From: Erythrobacter sp.
Lineage (GTDB): Bacteria; Pseudomonadota; Alphaproteobacteria; Sphingomonadales; Sphingomonadaceae
Assembly: GCA_019739335.1 (NCBI GenBank)
Contig: CP073261.1
Span: 1,556,818-1,620,817 of the forward strand
Direction of reading: 5' to 3'
DNA: 64,000 nt
Positions within the stretch are counted from its first letter, which is position 1, and each line of letters opens with the position of its first letter. The notes under the pieces are model-generated. The model searched no databases, had not been told where the DNA came from, and was given only the letters and a program-made list of their open reading frames with translations. Made by a program: the position numbers and the translations under genes. Shown piece by piece: positions 20,014 to 29,405 of this stretch.

Positions 20014-21012
20014 ATGACTGCCCCCCGATACGACGTAATTGCCATCGGTAACGCCATTGTCGACGTGATGGCTCCCTCTTCGGACGAACTGGTTGAGGAA
20101 CTGGGCCTGACAAAGGGTGGGATGCAGTTGATCGACGCCGACCAGGCGGAAGAGCTTTACGCGGCGATGGGCCCGGCGCGGGAGATTTCGGGTGGTTCGG
20201 CGGCGAATACGCTGGCGGGGCTTTCGGCGATGGGAGCGCAGTGCGCATTTGTTGGCCAGGTGGCGGATGACCAGCTCGGCAGCGTCTTCGCGCACGATAT
20301 CCGCGCGGTGGGCATCGATTTCGACGTGCCCGCGCGCGAAGGCGAACCGCCGACCGCGCGTTGCCTGATCTTCGTCACCCCGGATGGCCAGCGGACGATG
20401 AACACCTTCCTCGGCGCGACGCAGTTCCTCCCCGCAGCCGCGCTTGACGAGAAGGCCGTCGCGGGCGCGAGCATTCTCTATCTCGAAGGCTACCTGTGGG
20501 ATCCGGAAGAACCGCGCAAGGCAATGCGCGCGGCGATTGCGGCGGCACGCGCCGCGGGGCGAAAGGTTGCCTTCACGCTCTCGGACGCTTTCGTCATCAG
20601 CCGCCACGGCGACGATTTCCGTGACCTGATCGCCGAAGGGATGATCGACATCCTCTTCGCCAACGAAGTCGAACTCGCAGCGCTGACCGGGGCCGACAGC
20701 TTCGACGCCGGGCTCGATGCGCTGAGCGCCAAGGTGCCGGTGCTGGTCGCCACCCGCTCGGAAAAGGGCGCCACCTGCGTCACCGGTGGCACCCGCACCG
20801 ATGTTGCCGCCGAGCCGATCGACAAGGTGGTCGACACCACCGGTGCGGGCGACCTGTTCGCGGCGGGCTTCCTGTTCGGCCACGTCCGCGGCGAGGAACC
20901 CGCCCGTTGCCTGAAGCGCGGCGCGATCGCAGCGGCGGAAATCATCTCGCACTATGGCGCAAGGCCCGAAGCCGATCTGGCGGCGTTGATGGCGGAGAAG
21001 CTGGAGGGTTGA
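20014..21012 (+). CDS. PfkB-family sugar/nucleoside kinase (adenosine kinase-like)
   Basis: The 332-residue kinase shows both PfkB signatures: GGSAANTLAGLSAMGAQCAFVG (about residues 55-75) and DTTGAGDLFAAGFLFG (about 271-286), the latter holding the catalytic Asp in GAGD. The N-terminus YDVIAIGNAIVDVMA and the LSDAFVISRH block place it with bacterial adenosine kinase-like PfkB proteins. I chose the ATG at 20014 because AGGAGA lies 5 bp upstream; the frame is open 33 codons earlier. The substrate cannot be fixed from sequence. A large palindromic repeat follows its stop. Confidence 0.88.
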   Translation: MTAPRYDVIAIGNAIVDVMAPSSDELVEELGLTKGGMQLIDADQAEELYAAMGPAREISGGSAANTLAGLSAMGAQCAFVGQVADDQLGSVFAHDIRAVGIDFDVPAREGEPPTARCLIFVTPDGQRTMNTFLGATQFLPAAALDEKAVAGASILYLEGYLWDPEEPRKAMRAAIAAARAAGRKVAFTLSDAFVISRHGDDFRDLIAEGMIDILFANEVELAALTGADSFDAGLDALSAKVPVLVATRSEKGATCVTGGTRTDVAAEPIDKVVDTTGAGDLFAAGFLFGHVRGEEPARCLKRGAIAAAEIISHYGARPEADLAALMAEKLEG

Positions 21013-21019
21013 CACTGTA

Positions 21020-21164
21020 AATCCTCCCCGGCCCTTCGACAAGCTCAGGAGGGGAGGGGGACCATCCGCAGGATGGTGGAGGGGCTGCTCGAATCTGCGA
21101 GAGTCGGGAAGCCCCTCCACCCCGCGCTGCGCGCGCGGTCCCCCTCCCCTTGCTGGGGAGGATT
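21020..21164. repeat. Nested palindromic repeat with terminator-like end
   Basis: Outer arms AATCCTCCCC (21020-21029) and GGGGAGGATT (21155-21164), next arms GGGGAGGGGGACC (21051-21063) and GGTCCCCCTCCCC (21137-21149), and inner arms GGTGGAGGGGCT (21075-21086) and AGCCCCTCCACC (21110-21121) are all perfect inverted repeats. The right end runs into TTTTT, so it probably also terminates the PfkB gene. It is a sphingomonad-type intergenic palindrome. Confidence 0.85.
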
Positions 21165-21640
21165 TTTCTGATGCGGCGAAAGTTTACACGAAGTTGACAC
21201 CAATATCGACGTTCGGCGGTGGCCACACTGGCCGGCGGATCGACAAAGTGAAAGAGCCTGCCGCCCCTCGCGAGAGGCGAAGCGCGGCGAGGCTAGGCTA
21301 GGCGCGCATCCGCCGTGTAGGAAAGAGCCTTGTCGAGCTTACACAGTCCAGTCCGGAGATTGTCTGGCAGATACTCGACTATCAACCCCTCTCCCATTTC
21401 GGGAGAGGGAGGGGCCCGCCGCGCAGCGGTGGGAGGGTGAGGGGGCGTTCAGGCGATGCACACAAGCGGCGGCTCGCGCCGCCGTCCCCTCTCCCTCCGC
21501 CGCTAACGCGGCAGGAACCCTCTCCCGCAAGGGGAGAGGGAACGGGTGGAGCGATAACCGCAGGTCGCGCTCCTTGGCTGGTGTGCTCCAAAGACCCTGC
21601 TGATGCTAAGCCTGTCGAAGCATCCGGTGCCACCTCCGCG
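21165..21640. other. Non-coding stretch with a second palindromic repeat
   Basis: With the preceding element this makes about 630 bp without a gene. At 21386-21541 lies another palindrome: CCCTCTCCC/GGGAGAGGG hairpins at 21387-21409 and again at 21518-21540, forming its two ends. The sequence from 21165 to 21385 has a lone TTGACA at about 21194 and a short direct repeat (TAGGC) near 21292, with no convincing promoter or gene. Open frames across it are by-products of the repeats. Confidence 0.6.
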
Positions 21641-22264
21641 TCAGTCCGTGGTCGAGCCCGCTATGATAGTAAGCCGCTCGATTGCTGGAATATGGATGCT
21701 AAACAGGAATACGCCCCACCATCCCATCCCTGCGGCGAAATAGTCTGACACTTCCAGCATCTGCGGGCTGCTCCAGTCGCGAATGTCGCTTTGAAGCGAT
21801 GGCGGCAGGATGAAATCTGTGATTGCGTCGAATAGCTCCTGCACTTTGCCGGGTCGATCGTGCAAATTATAGGGCGGGCTTGAAAAGGCATAGGCGAACT
21901 GGCCGCCCAAACCGATTTCAGGGCATGGCGCCGCGCCGGAGACGATCTTGTATTGGTCGAGCACCTTCAGAGTCGGGTCTTGCAACTCTGTTCCACCAGC
22001 CGTGCGCCAGCTTCCCCGCTTCAGCAATTGCCGGCTGTCAAAGTCATACCATTCGCCAAAGAACTTCCGCTCCTTAATCCGGCGGTATCCCAGCGAGCGC
22101 AGCTTGTTCTGGTTGAAGTGTTTGGACCGCTGCAATGCGTGAGGGATCGCCTTCAGGACCTCTTCGTCGGTCCCCTTTGTTCCTTCGAAGACAGCGAAAT
22201 CCAGGACGCCGCCGATCTTCCGGTAGCGATTGAATGCTGCGGGAAGTTCTTCAACGTGTCTCAT
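21641..22264 (-). CDS. Accessory protein of unknown function fused to a purD tail
   Basis: The 207-residue soluble protein has no signal or membrane segment and matches no family I recognise. It has many aromatic and charged residues (RSKHFNQNKLRSLGYRRIKERKFFGEWYDF) and a C-terminal hydrophobic stretch (GWWGVFLFSIHIP). Its base composition is lower in GC than neighbouring core genes. Its ATG directly follows the TAG of a purD remnant with no base between them, so in its original setting it was probably translated by termination-reinitiation from purD. Repeats lie downstream. It looks like an acquired or relocated gene. Confidence 0.6.
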   Translation of the reverse strand: MRHVEELPAAFNRYRKIGGVLDFAVFEGTKGTDEEVLKAIPHALQRSKHFNQNKLRSLGYRRIKERKFFGEWYDFDSRQLLKRGSWRTAGGTELQDPTLKVLDQYKIVSGAAPCPEIGLGGQFAYAFSSPPYNLHDRPGKVQELFDAITDFILPPSLQSDIRDWSSPQMLEVSDYFAAGMGWWGVFLFSIHIPAIERLTIIAGSTTD

Positions 22265-22476
22265 CTAACCCCGCTCAATCTCCCGCCAGCCAATATCCCG
22301 CCGACAGAACCCGCCCGGAAACACCACCGCATCCACGCCCGTATAGGCCGCATCCCTAGCCGCAGCCACATCACGCCCCAAAGCCGTCACATCAAGCACA
22401 TGCCCGCCACTCGTCACCAGCCCCGAGTGGAAGACCTTGAGGTCGACGCCCTGCTCTACGTCGGATAGATTGATCG
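22265..22476 (-). pseudogene. purD: 3' remnant of purD (GAR synthetase)
   Basis: Read on the minus strand, this segment encodes VFHSGLVTSGGHVLDVTALG, then a region with AAYTGVDAVVFPGGFCRRDIGW, and stops at TAG 22265-22267. That is the C-terminal domain of phosphoribosylamine-glycine ligase, PurD. Only about 65-70 residues remain, and immediately upstream the frame runs into the dxs end, which occupies another frame. The rest of the gene (over 350 codons) is absent, so this is a truncated copy or a relic of recombination. A complete purD must be elsewhere if the organism makes purines, as purH at 25.9 kb suggests. Confidence 0.8.
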
Positions 22477-24429
22477 TTACGCCCGCGCTTCCTCCACCCC
22501 CGCGCTGTTGTGCCGCAAAGCCGCAAGCACCGTTTCCACGATATGCGGCGCATTCAGCCGGGCGGCGTCGTACTGCTTCATCGGATCGTCGTGATCGAGG
22601 AACACATCCGGCAGGCGCATGGTGCGGATTTTCAGGCCGCCGGTGGCGCTGTCGGGATCGGTCAGGCCGAGGTCGCTGGCCATCGTCAGCACATGCGCGC
22701 CGAGCCCGCCGATGGCGGCTTCTTCCACCGTCACAAGCACTTCATGCGTAGCGCCGAGTTGGCGGATCAGCGCCTCGTCGAGCGGCTTGGCAAAGCGCAT
22801 GTCGGCCACCGTAGTGGAAAGCCCCTTGGCCTCGAGCTGATCAGCGGCCTTCTGCGCTTCTTCCAGCCGGGTGCCGAGCGAAAGGATGGCCACCTTGCCG
22901 CCGCGCTCCGCAGAGCCACGCACCACCCGGCCCTTGCCGATCTCCAGCAGTTGCGGCTCTGCCGGCATCTCCACACCCACGCCGTTGCCGCGCGGATAGC
23001 GGAAGGCGATCGGGCCAGAGTCATGCTCGGCAGCGGTATAGGTCATGTGCATCAGCTCCGCCTCGTCGGCGGCGGCCATCACCACGAAATTGGGCAGGCT
23101 GGCGAGGTAGGTGAGATCGAAGCTGCCCGCGTGGGTCGCCCCGTCGGCCCCCACCAGTCCGGCGCGATCGATCGCAAAGCGGACCGGCAGGTTCTGGATC
23201 GCCACATCGTGGACCACCTGATCGTAGGCGCGCTGGAGGAAGGTGGAATAGATCGCGCAGAACGGCCGCATTCCCTGTGCAGCCAGCCCCGCCGCGAAAG
23301 TGACGCCGTGCTGTTCGGCAATGCCGACGTCGAAGGCGCGGGCCGGATGGGCATTGGCGAACTTGTCCACTCCGGTGCCGCTCGGCATGGCGGCCGTGAT
23401 CGCGCAGATGCGCGGATCGGTGTCCGCCAGCCTGGCCAGCGTTTCCCCGAATACGTTCTGGTAGGCGGGCGGCCCGGCTTTGGACTTGGCCTTTTCCCCG
23501 GTGATCACGTCGAATTTGGGCACGCCGTGGTACTTGTCGGCGCTGTCCTCGGCCGGGGCGTAGCCCTTGCCCTTGGTGGTAACGACGTGGACGAGGATCG
23601 GCCCCTGCTCGCTGTCGCGCACGTTTTCCAGAATCGGCACCAGGTGATCGAGATTGTGCCCGTCGATCGGGCCGACGTAGTAGAAGCCCAGTTCCTCGAA
23701 CAGCGTCCCGCCGGTGACCATGCCGCGGGTGTATTCCTCCGCCTTGTGCAGCGAATTGTGCACCCGGCGGCTGATCTTGTTCGCCACCCGGCTGGCGAGC
23801 GAGCGCAGGCCGAGATATTCGCTGGAGGAGACCATGCGGGCGAGATAGGCCGACAGGCCGCCCACCGGCGGGGCGATCGACATGTCGTTGTCGTTGAGGA
23901 TCACGATCAGCCGATTGCCCGCCGCTTCGGCATTGTTCATCGCTTCGTAGGCCATGCCCGCGCTCATCGCGCCGTCGCCGATCACCGCGATGGCCTTGCC
24001 CGGCCGGTCGTTCAGCTTGTTCGCGACGGCAAAGCCGATCCCCGCCGAAATCGAGGTGGAGGAATGCGCCGCGCCGAACGGATCGTATTCGCTTTCGCTG
24101 CGCTTGGTGAAGCCCGAAAGCCCGCCACCCTGCCGCAAGGTCCGAATCCGGCTCCGCCGTCCTGTGAGGATCTTGTGCGGATAGGCCTGGTGGCCGACAT
24201 CCCAGATCAGCCGGTCGGTCGGAGTGTTAAAAATGTAATGCAGCGCCACGGTCAGCTCGACCACGCCCAGCCCTGAACCGAGATGCCCACCGGTGGAGCC
24301 GACCGCATCGATCATTTCGGTGCGCAATTCGTCGGCCAGCTGGCGCAATTGCTCGGGCTTGAGCTGGCGGAGGTCGGCGGGAACATCGACAGTGTCGAGC
24401 AATGGGGTCAAAGGACGTGTTGAAGTCAT
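22477..24429 (-). CDS. dxs: 1-deoxy-D-xylulose-5-phosphate synthase
   Basis: DXS (650 residues) joins pyruvate and glyceraldehyde 3-phosphate, the entry step of the MEP isoprenoid pathway and a source of the thiamine thiazole carbons used by ThiG. The transketolase-like order is clear: [19 protein letters not shown] (about 47), [17 protein letters not shown] (about 76), the TPP/Mg motif [18 protein letters not shown] (about 150), and the pyrimidine-domain blocks [16 protein letters not shown] and [19 protein letters not shown] in the second half. The length is close to the usual 620-640. The Zur-like gene lies 74 bp upstream on the same strand. Confidence 0.97.
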   Translation of the reverse strand: MTSTRPLTPLLDTVDVPADLRQLKPEQLRQLADELRTEMIDAVGSTGGHLGSGLGVVELTVALHYIFNTPTDRLIWDVGHQAYPHKILTGRRSRIRTLRQGGGLSGFTKRSESEYDPFGAAHSSTSISAGIGFAVANKLNDRPGKAIAVIGDGAMSAGMAYEAMNNAEAAGNRLIVILNDNDMSIAPPVGGLSAYLARMVSSSEYLGLRSLASRVANKISRRVHNSLHKAEEYTRGMVTGGTLFEELGFYYVGPIDGHNLDHLVPILENVRDSEQGPILVHVVTTKGKGYAPAEDSADKYHGVPKFDVITGEKAKSKAGPPAYQNVFGETLARLADTDPRICAITAAMPSGTGVDKFANAHPARAFDVGIAEQHGVTFAAGLAAQGMRPFCAIYSTFLQRAYDQVVHDVAIQNLPVRFAIDRAGLVGADGATHAGSFDLTYLASLPNFVVMAAADEAELMHMTYTAAEHDSGPIAFRYPRGNGVGVEMPAEPQLLEIGKGRVVRGSAERGGKVAILSLGTRLEEAQKAADQLEAKGLSTTVADMRFAKPLDEALIRQLGATHEVLVTVEEAAIGGLGAHVLTMASDLGLTDPDSATGGLKIRTMRLPDVFLDHDDPMKQYDAARLNAPHIVETVLAALRHNSAGVEEARA

Positions 24430-24503
24430 CGTGCGGTCTTACACGGCAAAATCTCGCCTGTCGATGAACGCTTTACCTATAGAGATGCACGCTTCGTCGC
24501 GGG

Positions 24504-24968
24504 CTAGCCGGTGCAATCGCGACAAAGGCCGCGCAGTTCCACAACCGGGCTGACGTTGGTGTAGCCCGCCTTTTGTCCAGCCTCGCGCAGGGCGCCGGTC
24601 AGCTTGTCGTCGTCGAAATGATCGGCCTGGCCGCAATCGTCGCAGATCAGGAAGATGCAATCATGGTGACAACCGGGATGGCTGTTGGCGAGATAGGCGT
24701 TGGCGCTCTCGATCCGGTTGGCGAGATTGGTCCGCACGAACAGGTCGAGAATGCGATAGACAGAGTTCGCCGCCACCCGCTTGCCGCGCGCCTTGCCGAC
24801 ATCCTCGGCAATGTCATAGGCGCTGGCGGGCCGCTCCCGCGCGGCAAGGGCGCGGAAAACGTCTTCGCGCATGGCCGTCCATTGCTCACCCGCGCCGGTG
24901 AGCGCGGCGGAGGCTTCGGCGATCAGCTTGTCGCCAGAATGCTCGTGATGGTTATGATGGCTGGCCAT
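24504..24968 (-). CDS. zur: Fur-family repressor, Zur-like
   Basis: The 154-residue protein has a His-rich start (MASHHNHHEH), a Fur winged helix (about 30-85, with NSVYRILDLFVRTNLANRIES) and a C-terminal metal domain. Two Cys pairs, CDDC (109/112) and CRDC (149/152), form the structural zinc site. HPGCHHDC (97-104) and ADHFDDD supply sensor-site His, Cys and acidic residues. The His/Cys-rich make-up favours zinc over iron sensing, and I call it Zur-like by inference. It stands alone upstream of dxs. A palindrome before the merC-like gene (2142-2159) is a possible target. Confidence 0.82.
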   Translation of the reverse strand: MASHHNHHEHSGDKLIAEASAALTGAGEQWTAMREDVFRALAARERPASAYDIAEDVGKARGKRVAANSVYRILDLFVRTNLANRIESANAYLANSHPGCHHDCIFLICDDCGQADHFDDDKLTGALREAGQKAGYTNVSPVVELRGLCRDCTG

Positions 24969-25003
24969 TGGGCCTACATAGGAGCGCGCGGGCCAAACGG
25001 CAA

Positions 25004-25675
25004 TCAGCCGGTCCGGAATCGGGCGCGCCAGAGGCCGGGGAAATTCGCCTGCAAGGCCTCGACCTTGGGCGCGTCCCAGCGGCGGATGTAGCCGCTGTTG
25101 GGATTGTTCAGCAGATAATCCTGATGATAGGCCTCAGCCTCGTAGAACCGCTGGTGGTTCTCGATCCGCACGACAATGGGATCGTCCCACACGCCCGATG
25201 TCCCCATCTGTCGGACATAGGCCTGCGCCACGGCACGCTGTTCGGCATTCATCGGCACGATGGCGGCGCGATACTGGGTACCGCGATCCGGCCCCTGCCG
25301 GTTGAGCGAGGTGGGATCGGCGCCGACCGAAAACAGGATCTGCAAGAGCTGGTCGTAACGCACCACCGAGGGATCGTAGGTCACGCGTACCGCTTCTGCG
25401 TGGCGAGTGAACCCGCCGGACACGCGCTCATAGGTGGCATTGGCTTCGGTATCGCCATGATAGCCCGAAACCGCGCTGGTCACCCCGCGGGTGTGGCTGA
25501 AAATGGCCTCGATCCCCCAGAAACAACCGCCTGCAAAAATCGCCGTCTGCAGTCCGCTTTCATCCGCCTGCCGCGTCGCCACCGGAGCGTCGAAAACCTC
25601 GGCGGAGGCGGGCAGCGAGCAGGCAAGGGTACCGGCACCAAGAGCCAGGGCCAGGAAAACGGACTTCAATCGCAT
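25004..25675 (-). CDS. msrA: Exported peptide methionine sulfoxide reductase A
   Basis: MsrA (223 residues) reduces methionine-S-sulfoxide. The catalytic motif GCFWG is at about residues 50-54 (Cys51), followed by family blocks GVTSAVSGYHGD (about 65), YERVSGGFTRHAEAVRVTYDP and the EAYHQDYLLNNP region. A Sec signal peptide (MRLKSVFLALALGAGTLACSLPASA) places it in the periplasm, where it would repair oxidised envelope proteins. The ATG overlaps the TGA of a 34-codon ORF (TGATG) and a GGAGG Shine-Dalgarno lies inside that ORF, so the two are translationally coupled. Confidence 0.95.
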   Translation of the reverse strand: MRLKSVFLALALGAGTLACSLPASAEVFDAPVATRQADESGLQTAIFAGGCFWGIEAIFSHTRGVTSAVSGYHGDTEANATYERVSGGFTRHAEAVRVTYDPSVVRYDQLLQILFSVGADPTSLNRQGPDRGTQYRAAIVPMNAEQRAVAQAYVRQMGTSGVWDDPIVVRIENHQRFYEAEAYHQDYLLNNPNSGYIRRWDAPKVEALQANFPGLWRARFRTG

Positions 25676-25779
25676 CAGGTTCCTCCGAGTTGCGGCAGGA
25701 TATTCGCTACGAGGATAGTAGCAGTTACGCCGAAACCCAGAAAGAAGGAGCGGAAAAGTTCGGAGTTGAAAAGGCTCAT
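25675..25779 (-). CDS. 34-residue putative membrane microprotein coupled to msrA
   Basis: An ATG at 25779 opens a 34-codon frame (MSLFNSELFRSFFLG, then FGVTATILVANILPQLGGT). It has a single hydrophobic helix at about residues 12-29 with a polar N-terminus, and ends at TGA 25675-25677 overlapping the msrA ATG. The last codons hold the msrA Shine-Dalgarno. The overlap and the well-formed transmembrane segment argue for a real gene, either a small inner-membrane protein or a translational leader for msrA. Its own ribosome-binding site is not obvious. No family known to me. Confidence 0.5.
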   Translation of the reverse strand: MSLFNSELFRSFFLGFGVTATILVANILPQLGGT

Positions 25780-25865
25780 GGCGGTTGTCCGGTCAATGTC
25801 GGGTCGATGATGTGCTTGGTGACCGGGTAGCGCGGGGTTACTGACCTGTTGGTGAACTCGCCCAC
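25776..25865 (-). CDS. Possible 29-residue ORF preceding the microprotein
   Basis: A GTG at 25865 opens VGEFTNRSVTPRYPVTKHII followed by DPTLTGQPP and a TGA overlapping the ATG of the 34-codon ORF (ATGA). The frame is open a further dozen codons upstream without an ATG. The chain of overlaps is suggestive, but there is no Shine-Dalgarno and the peptide is very short, so this is a weak call. Confidence 0.2.
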   Translation of the reverse strand: MGEFTNRSVTPRYPVTKHIIDPTLTGQPP

Positions 25866-25945
25866 ATTGTGCCGTTCATGTTCGGGCCATTGGCGCGAAC
25901 ATGGTCAAGATCGGGTTAAAACCCGCCAGAAAGTTCTCGGCAATA

Positions 25946-27535
25946 TCAGTGCTTGAAGTGGCGCATCCCGGTGAACACCATCGCGATGTCGGCTGCGTCG
26001 GCGGCGGCGATCACTTCATCGTCACGCATCGATCCGCCGGGCTGGATCACCATCGTCGCGCCTGCTTCGATGGCGCTGAGCAGTCCGTCGGCGAAGGGGA
26101 AGAAGGCGTCCGATGCCACCGCACTGCCCGCAGTCATCGGCTCGCTCCAGCCTGCTGTCTCGGCAGCCTCGCGAGCACGCTGCACGGCGATGCGCGAGGA
26201 ATCGCGGCGGTTCATCTGCCCTGCCCCAATGCCTGCCGTCACCCCGTCCTTCGCATAGACGATGGCGTTGCTTTTGGTGTGCTTGGCGACTTTCCACGCG
26301 AAAAGGGCGTCAGCGACTTCCTGTGGCGAAGGCTGGCGCTTCGTCACAACCTTGAGATCGCTCTCCCCGATCACCCCGTTGTCGCGCGACTGGAACAGCA
26401 TTCCTCCGGCAATGCTCCTCATTTCGAGGCCGGGGCGCGCCGGATCGGGCAAGTTCTCGATCAGGAGCAATCGCAGGTTGGGCTTGGCGGCAAAGGCTGC
26501 ACGCGCGGCATCGTCGGCTCCGGGTGCGATGACCACTTCGGTGAAGATCTGCGTGATCGCTTCGGCGGTTGGTCCGTCGAGCGGCACATTTGCTGCGACG
26601 ATCCCGCCAAAGGCGGAGACCGGATCGCAAGCGAGCGCCTTCTGCCATGCCTCAAGCAGGCTCGCGCCTTGCGCGACGCCGCAGGGATTGGCGTGCTTTA
26701 CGATGACAATGGCGGGCATGTCGGCGGCAAATTCGGCTACCAGCCCCAGCGCCGCATCGGCATCGTTCAGGTTGTTGTAGCTGAGCTCCTTGCCCTGCAC
26801 CTGTTCGGCTTGCGGCACCCCGGCGGAGGCCGGGCCATTGGGCAGGTAGAGCGCGGCCTGCTGGTGCGGGTTCTCGCCGTAACGGAGGGTGGAATCGAGG
26901 TTCACCGCCAGGGTCAGCGCTTCCGGGAACCGCTGTCCCTGATCGGCGAAGGCGAACCAGCTCGAAATCGCTGAATCGTAGGCGGCGGTGGCGGCGAAGG
27001 CCTTGGCCGCCATGCGCTTGCGGAAGTCCAGCGTGGTCGCCCCGTCGTACTGCGCCAGCTCGTCATAGAGCGCGGCATAGTCCGAAGGATCGGTGACAAT
27101 GGTGACGAAGGCATGGTTCTTGGCCGCAGAGCGCACCATGCTCGGCCCGCCGATGTCGATATTCTCGATCACCGTATCGCGGTCCGCCCCGCGCATCACC
27201 GTGTTGACGAACGGATAGAGGTTGACCACCACCAGGTCGATAGCACCGATCTCGTGCACGTCCATCGCCTCTGCATGGGCGGGATCGCTACGCACCGCCA
27301 GCAGCCCACCGTGGATCAGCGGGTGCAGCGTCTTCACCCGCCCATCCATCATTTCGGGAAAGCCGGTTACGTCCGATACGTCGCGCACCTGCAATCCGGC
27401 ATCGCGCAGCGCCGCTGCGGTGCCGCCGGTCGAGACCAGCTCTACCCCGTTCTTGGCCAGCCGGCTCGCCAGTTCGACAATGCCCGCCTTGTCGGACACC
27501 GAAAGCAATGCCCGCTTTATCGCAACGTCTGTCAT
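25946..27535 (-). CDS. purH: Bifunctional AICAR formyltransferase/IMP cyclohydrolase
   Basis: PurH (529 residues) performs the last two steps of IMP synthesis. The N-terminal IMP cyclohydrolase domain shows [31 protein letters not shown] and the [19 protein letters not shown] block (about 62-80). The C-terminal formyltransferase domain has [23 protein letters not shown] (about 273-284, with the catalytic Lys-His) and ends GMRHFKH. It is the third gene of a minus-strand run rpe, heparinase-like, purH, with only 10 bp separating it from the heparinase-like stop. Confidence 0.97.
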   Translation of the reverse strand: MTDVAIKRALLSVSDKAGIVELASRLAKNGVELVSTGGTAAALRDAGLQVRDVSDVTGFPEMMDGRVKTLHPLIHGGLLAVRSDPAHAEAMDVHEIGAIDLVVVNLYPFVNTVMRGADRDTVIENIDIGGPSMVRSAAKNHAFVTIVTDPSDYAALYDELAQYDGATTLDFRKRMAAKAFAATAAYDSAISSWFAFADQGQRFPEALTLAVNLDSTLRYGENPHQQAALYLPNGPASAGVPQAEQVQGKELSYNNLNDADAALGLVAEFAADMPAIVIVKHANPCGVAQGASLLEAWQKALACDPVSAFGGIVAANVPLDGPTAEAITQIFTEVVIAPGADDAARAAFAAKPNLRLLLIENLPDPARPGLEMRSIAGGMLFQSRDNGVIGESDLKVVTKRQPSPQEVADALFAWKVAKHTKSNAIVYAKDGVTAGIGAGQMNRRDSSRIAVQRAREAAETAGWSEPMTAGSAVASDAFFPFADGLLSAIEAGATMVIQPGGSMRDDEVIAAADAADIAMVFTGMRHFKH

Positions 27536-27545
27536 CTAAGGCTTT

Positions 27546-29405
27546 CTATCCCATGCGTTTGAGCAGCCAGGCGAAGGTGCCGCCGCCGCGCGAGGCGAGG
27601 CCCTGGATCACCAGCTGCTGTACCGGATGCGGGCGGCCATTGCCATCGACCCACATGCTTTCCTCGATTTCGAGCGCTTCCGCGCCGGTGCCGAACTGCC
27701 AGAGGCTGCCATCGGGCAATAACAGGCTGGCGCTCTTGCCGCCTTGCGCCAGGGTCGCTTCGACATGGCGGCCAAGATGGAAGCGAATGGCGAAGGGAAC
27801 CTTGCCGCGCTTGCCCTTGCGCCCCGAAGGCAGCAGCACATCCTCCCCGCGCAATTCGCTGCCGTCATCGCGCAGGATCAGGATGCGCTTGTGCAGCAGG
27901 CCGAAGCGCGCCGCATAGCCATCATGGCTGGCTTCCAGCCGTCGCGCGGAGCCGTGACCCAGCGTAACGCTGCGCAGATCCAGCTCGACTTCGCCCACGC
28001 CGCTACCCAGCTTTCCATCGAGCAGGACGGCGGTGGAATTGGCATCGCCCAAGGTCAGCGTGGAATGCGCCGCAGTGGCGCGCAGCCCCTGTTCAATGCG
28101 GATCGGCACCTGCCCGCCTGCCAGCGCTGCGCCGCCGCAATTGACGATCAGGCGATGGTCGCCGTGACTGAATTCGAATGCCAGCGTGGAAGCACAGCCG
28201 CTGCGCGCATGGCGGGCGAGCGGCGGCGGCGAAGCATCGACCTGCAATATTGCCGGCTTGGCGACCAGCCGGTGATAGCCCCAGCCGCGCGGTTCGCGTA
28301 AGGGACGGGCGCGCACGCCGCTCGCCTCCACGAGCGCGGCCAGCCGGTCAGCCGGAACCGCCGCACCGCCCTGCCAACTGCCCAGCCCGCCGTCGCCATG
28401 GGTCAGCGCCAGCAATGGCGGCACCAGCAGCGCCAGCACTGCCTGGATCGCATCGGGGATCTCGCGCTTGGCCGCGCGATAGCAGGCCGAGAGGTCCACC
28501 AGCAGTTCGATCGCCTGCATCTGCGCGAGCGGGCTGCGCGACAGCACGCCGCCATCTTCGCCCACCAGCTCGCCCAATGCCCGGGCCAAACCCGCTTCGC
28601 CAAACAGGCGGCGCGGCTTGCCGTCGGGAAGCAGCAGCCCGGTGGCGATGATCGCGCACCATCCGGCGACTTCACCCATCCTGTCGGGTGCGCGGGTGAC
28701 GTTGCGATCGAGCCAGCGCGCGGTTTCCTCAATGGCGAGCATCATCTTGAGCCGCCGGCCTTTGTCTTCACCCGAAAGGATCAGCGGTGCGTGGACCAGC
28801 CAGCCGAGCAGTCGCAGCCCGGCGTGTTCCACCTTCCACGCCGGACCCTTTCCGGGGCGCGGGTTTGCGGAAAGCCATTTATCGAGCACTCGCTCCGCCA
28901 CCTGCGTGCATTGCGCGCGCGGCGCACAGCTTTCCAGATCGCGCAGCCAGGTGAAACCGTGGACCACGCGCTCGAACGGCGGAGTGAGCTTGGCTGTCGA
29001 CCCGAAATCCACCTGGGCTATGGGGGCCTTTACGCCATGGACGTAGAAATGCCCGGCGCGCAGTGCCATTCCGGCGGCGCGTTCGCCCGCCAGCGGGTTT
29101 TCAACCGTCGCCAGCAGCCGCGGACGCGCGGGTTTGCGAAAGGGTGCAGCCAGCGTGCTGCCGGGAATTCCCATGCGATAGGCGAGCCGCAGCAGCCGCT
29201 CGCCTGCTGAAATCGCCGGCGGGTCGAAATCGGTCAGCACCAGCGCGCGGTCCGCAGCGATGGTTTCGCTGGTGCTGGCGGGAGGTGTCGTGCTTTCGAC
29301 CAGCCCTGCCTCGATACCGTGATCGAGCGGCAGGGCCCGTTCCGACTTCGCTTCGGCAGCGCGCGCCCGTGCTTCAAGTTTGAGGCCGGGCGACTGGGCG
29401 TTCAC
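27546..29405 (-). CDS. Heparinase II/III family protein
   Basis: The product of about 619 residues has an all-helical N-terminal half (the Hepar_II_N type, for example [11 protein letters not shown] and AYRMGIPGS) and a beta-rich C-terminal half (from about residue 385; [38 protein letters not shown]) as in heparinase II/III-like proteins. In alphaproteobacteria this family is regularly found beside purH and rpe or rsmB; its substrate there is unknown and need not be heparin. I place the start at GTG 29405, which overlaps the rpe stop (GTGA); the frame continues into rpe antisense sequence, but that part is not coding. No signal peptide is evident. Confidence 0.85.
   Translation of the reverse strand: MNAQSPGLKLEARARAAEAKSERALPLDHGIEAGLVESTTPPASTSETIAADRALVLTDFDPPAISAGERLLRLAYRMGIPGSTLAAPFRKPARPRLLATVENPLAGERAAGMALRAGHFYVHGVKAPIAQVDFGSTAKLTPPFERVVHGFTWLRDLESCAPRAQCTQVAERVLDKWLSANPRPGKGPAWKVEHAGLRLLGWLVHAPLILSGEDKGRRLKMMLAIEETARWLDRNVTRAPDRMGEVAGWCAIIATGLLLPDGKPRRLFGEAGLARALGELVGEDGGVLSRSPLAQMQAIELLVDLSACYRAAKREIPDAIQAVLALLVPPLLALTHGDGGLGSWQGGAAVPADRLAALVEASGVRARPLREPRGWGYHRLVAKPAILQVDASPPPLARHARSGCASTLAFEFSHGDHRLIVNCGGAALAGGQVPIRIEQGLRATAAHSTLTLGDANSTAVLLDGKLGSGVGEVELDLRSVTLGHGSARRLEASHDGYAARFGLLHKRILILRDDGSELRGEDVLLPSGRKGKRGKVPFAIRFHLGRHVEATLAQGGKSASLLLPDGSLWQFGTGAEALEIEESMWVDGNGRPHPVQQLVIQGLASRGGGTFAWLLKRMG

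Noticed and set aside
21382..21748. Open frames across the palindromic repeats
   Set aside because: They arise from low-complexity C/T-rich and G/A-rich repeat arms and have no plausible protein features.
25658..25683. GGAAC-N17-CGTT on the minus strand over the msrA start, resembling an EcfG promoter
   Set aside because: The GGAAC part is the msrA Shine-Dalgarno region and the CGTT lies inside the coding sequence. One chance match of this length is expected in 64 kb.
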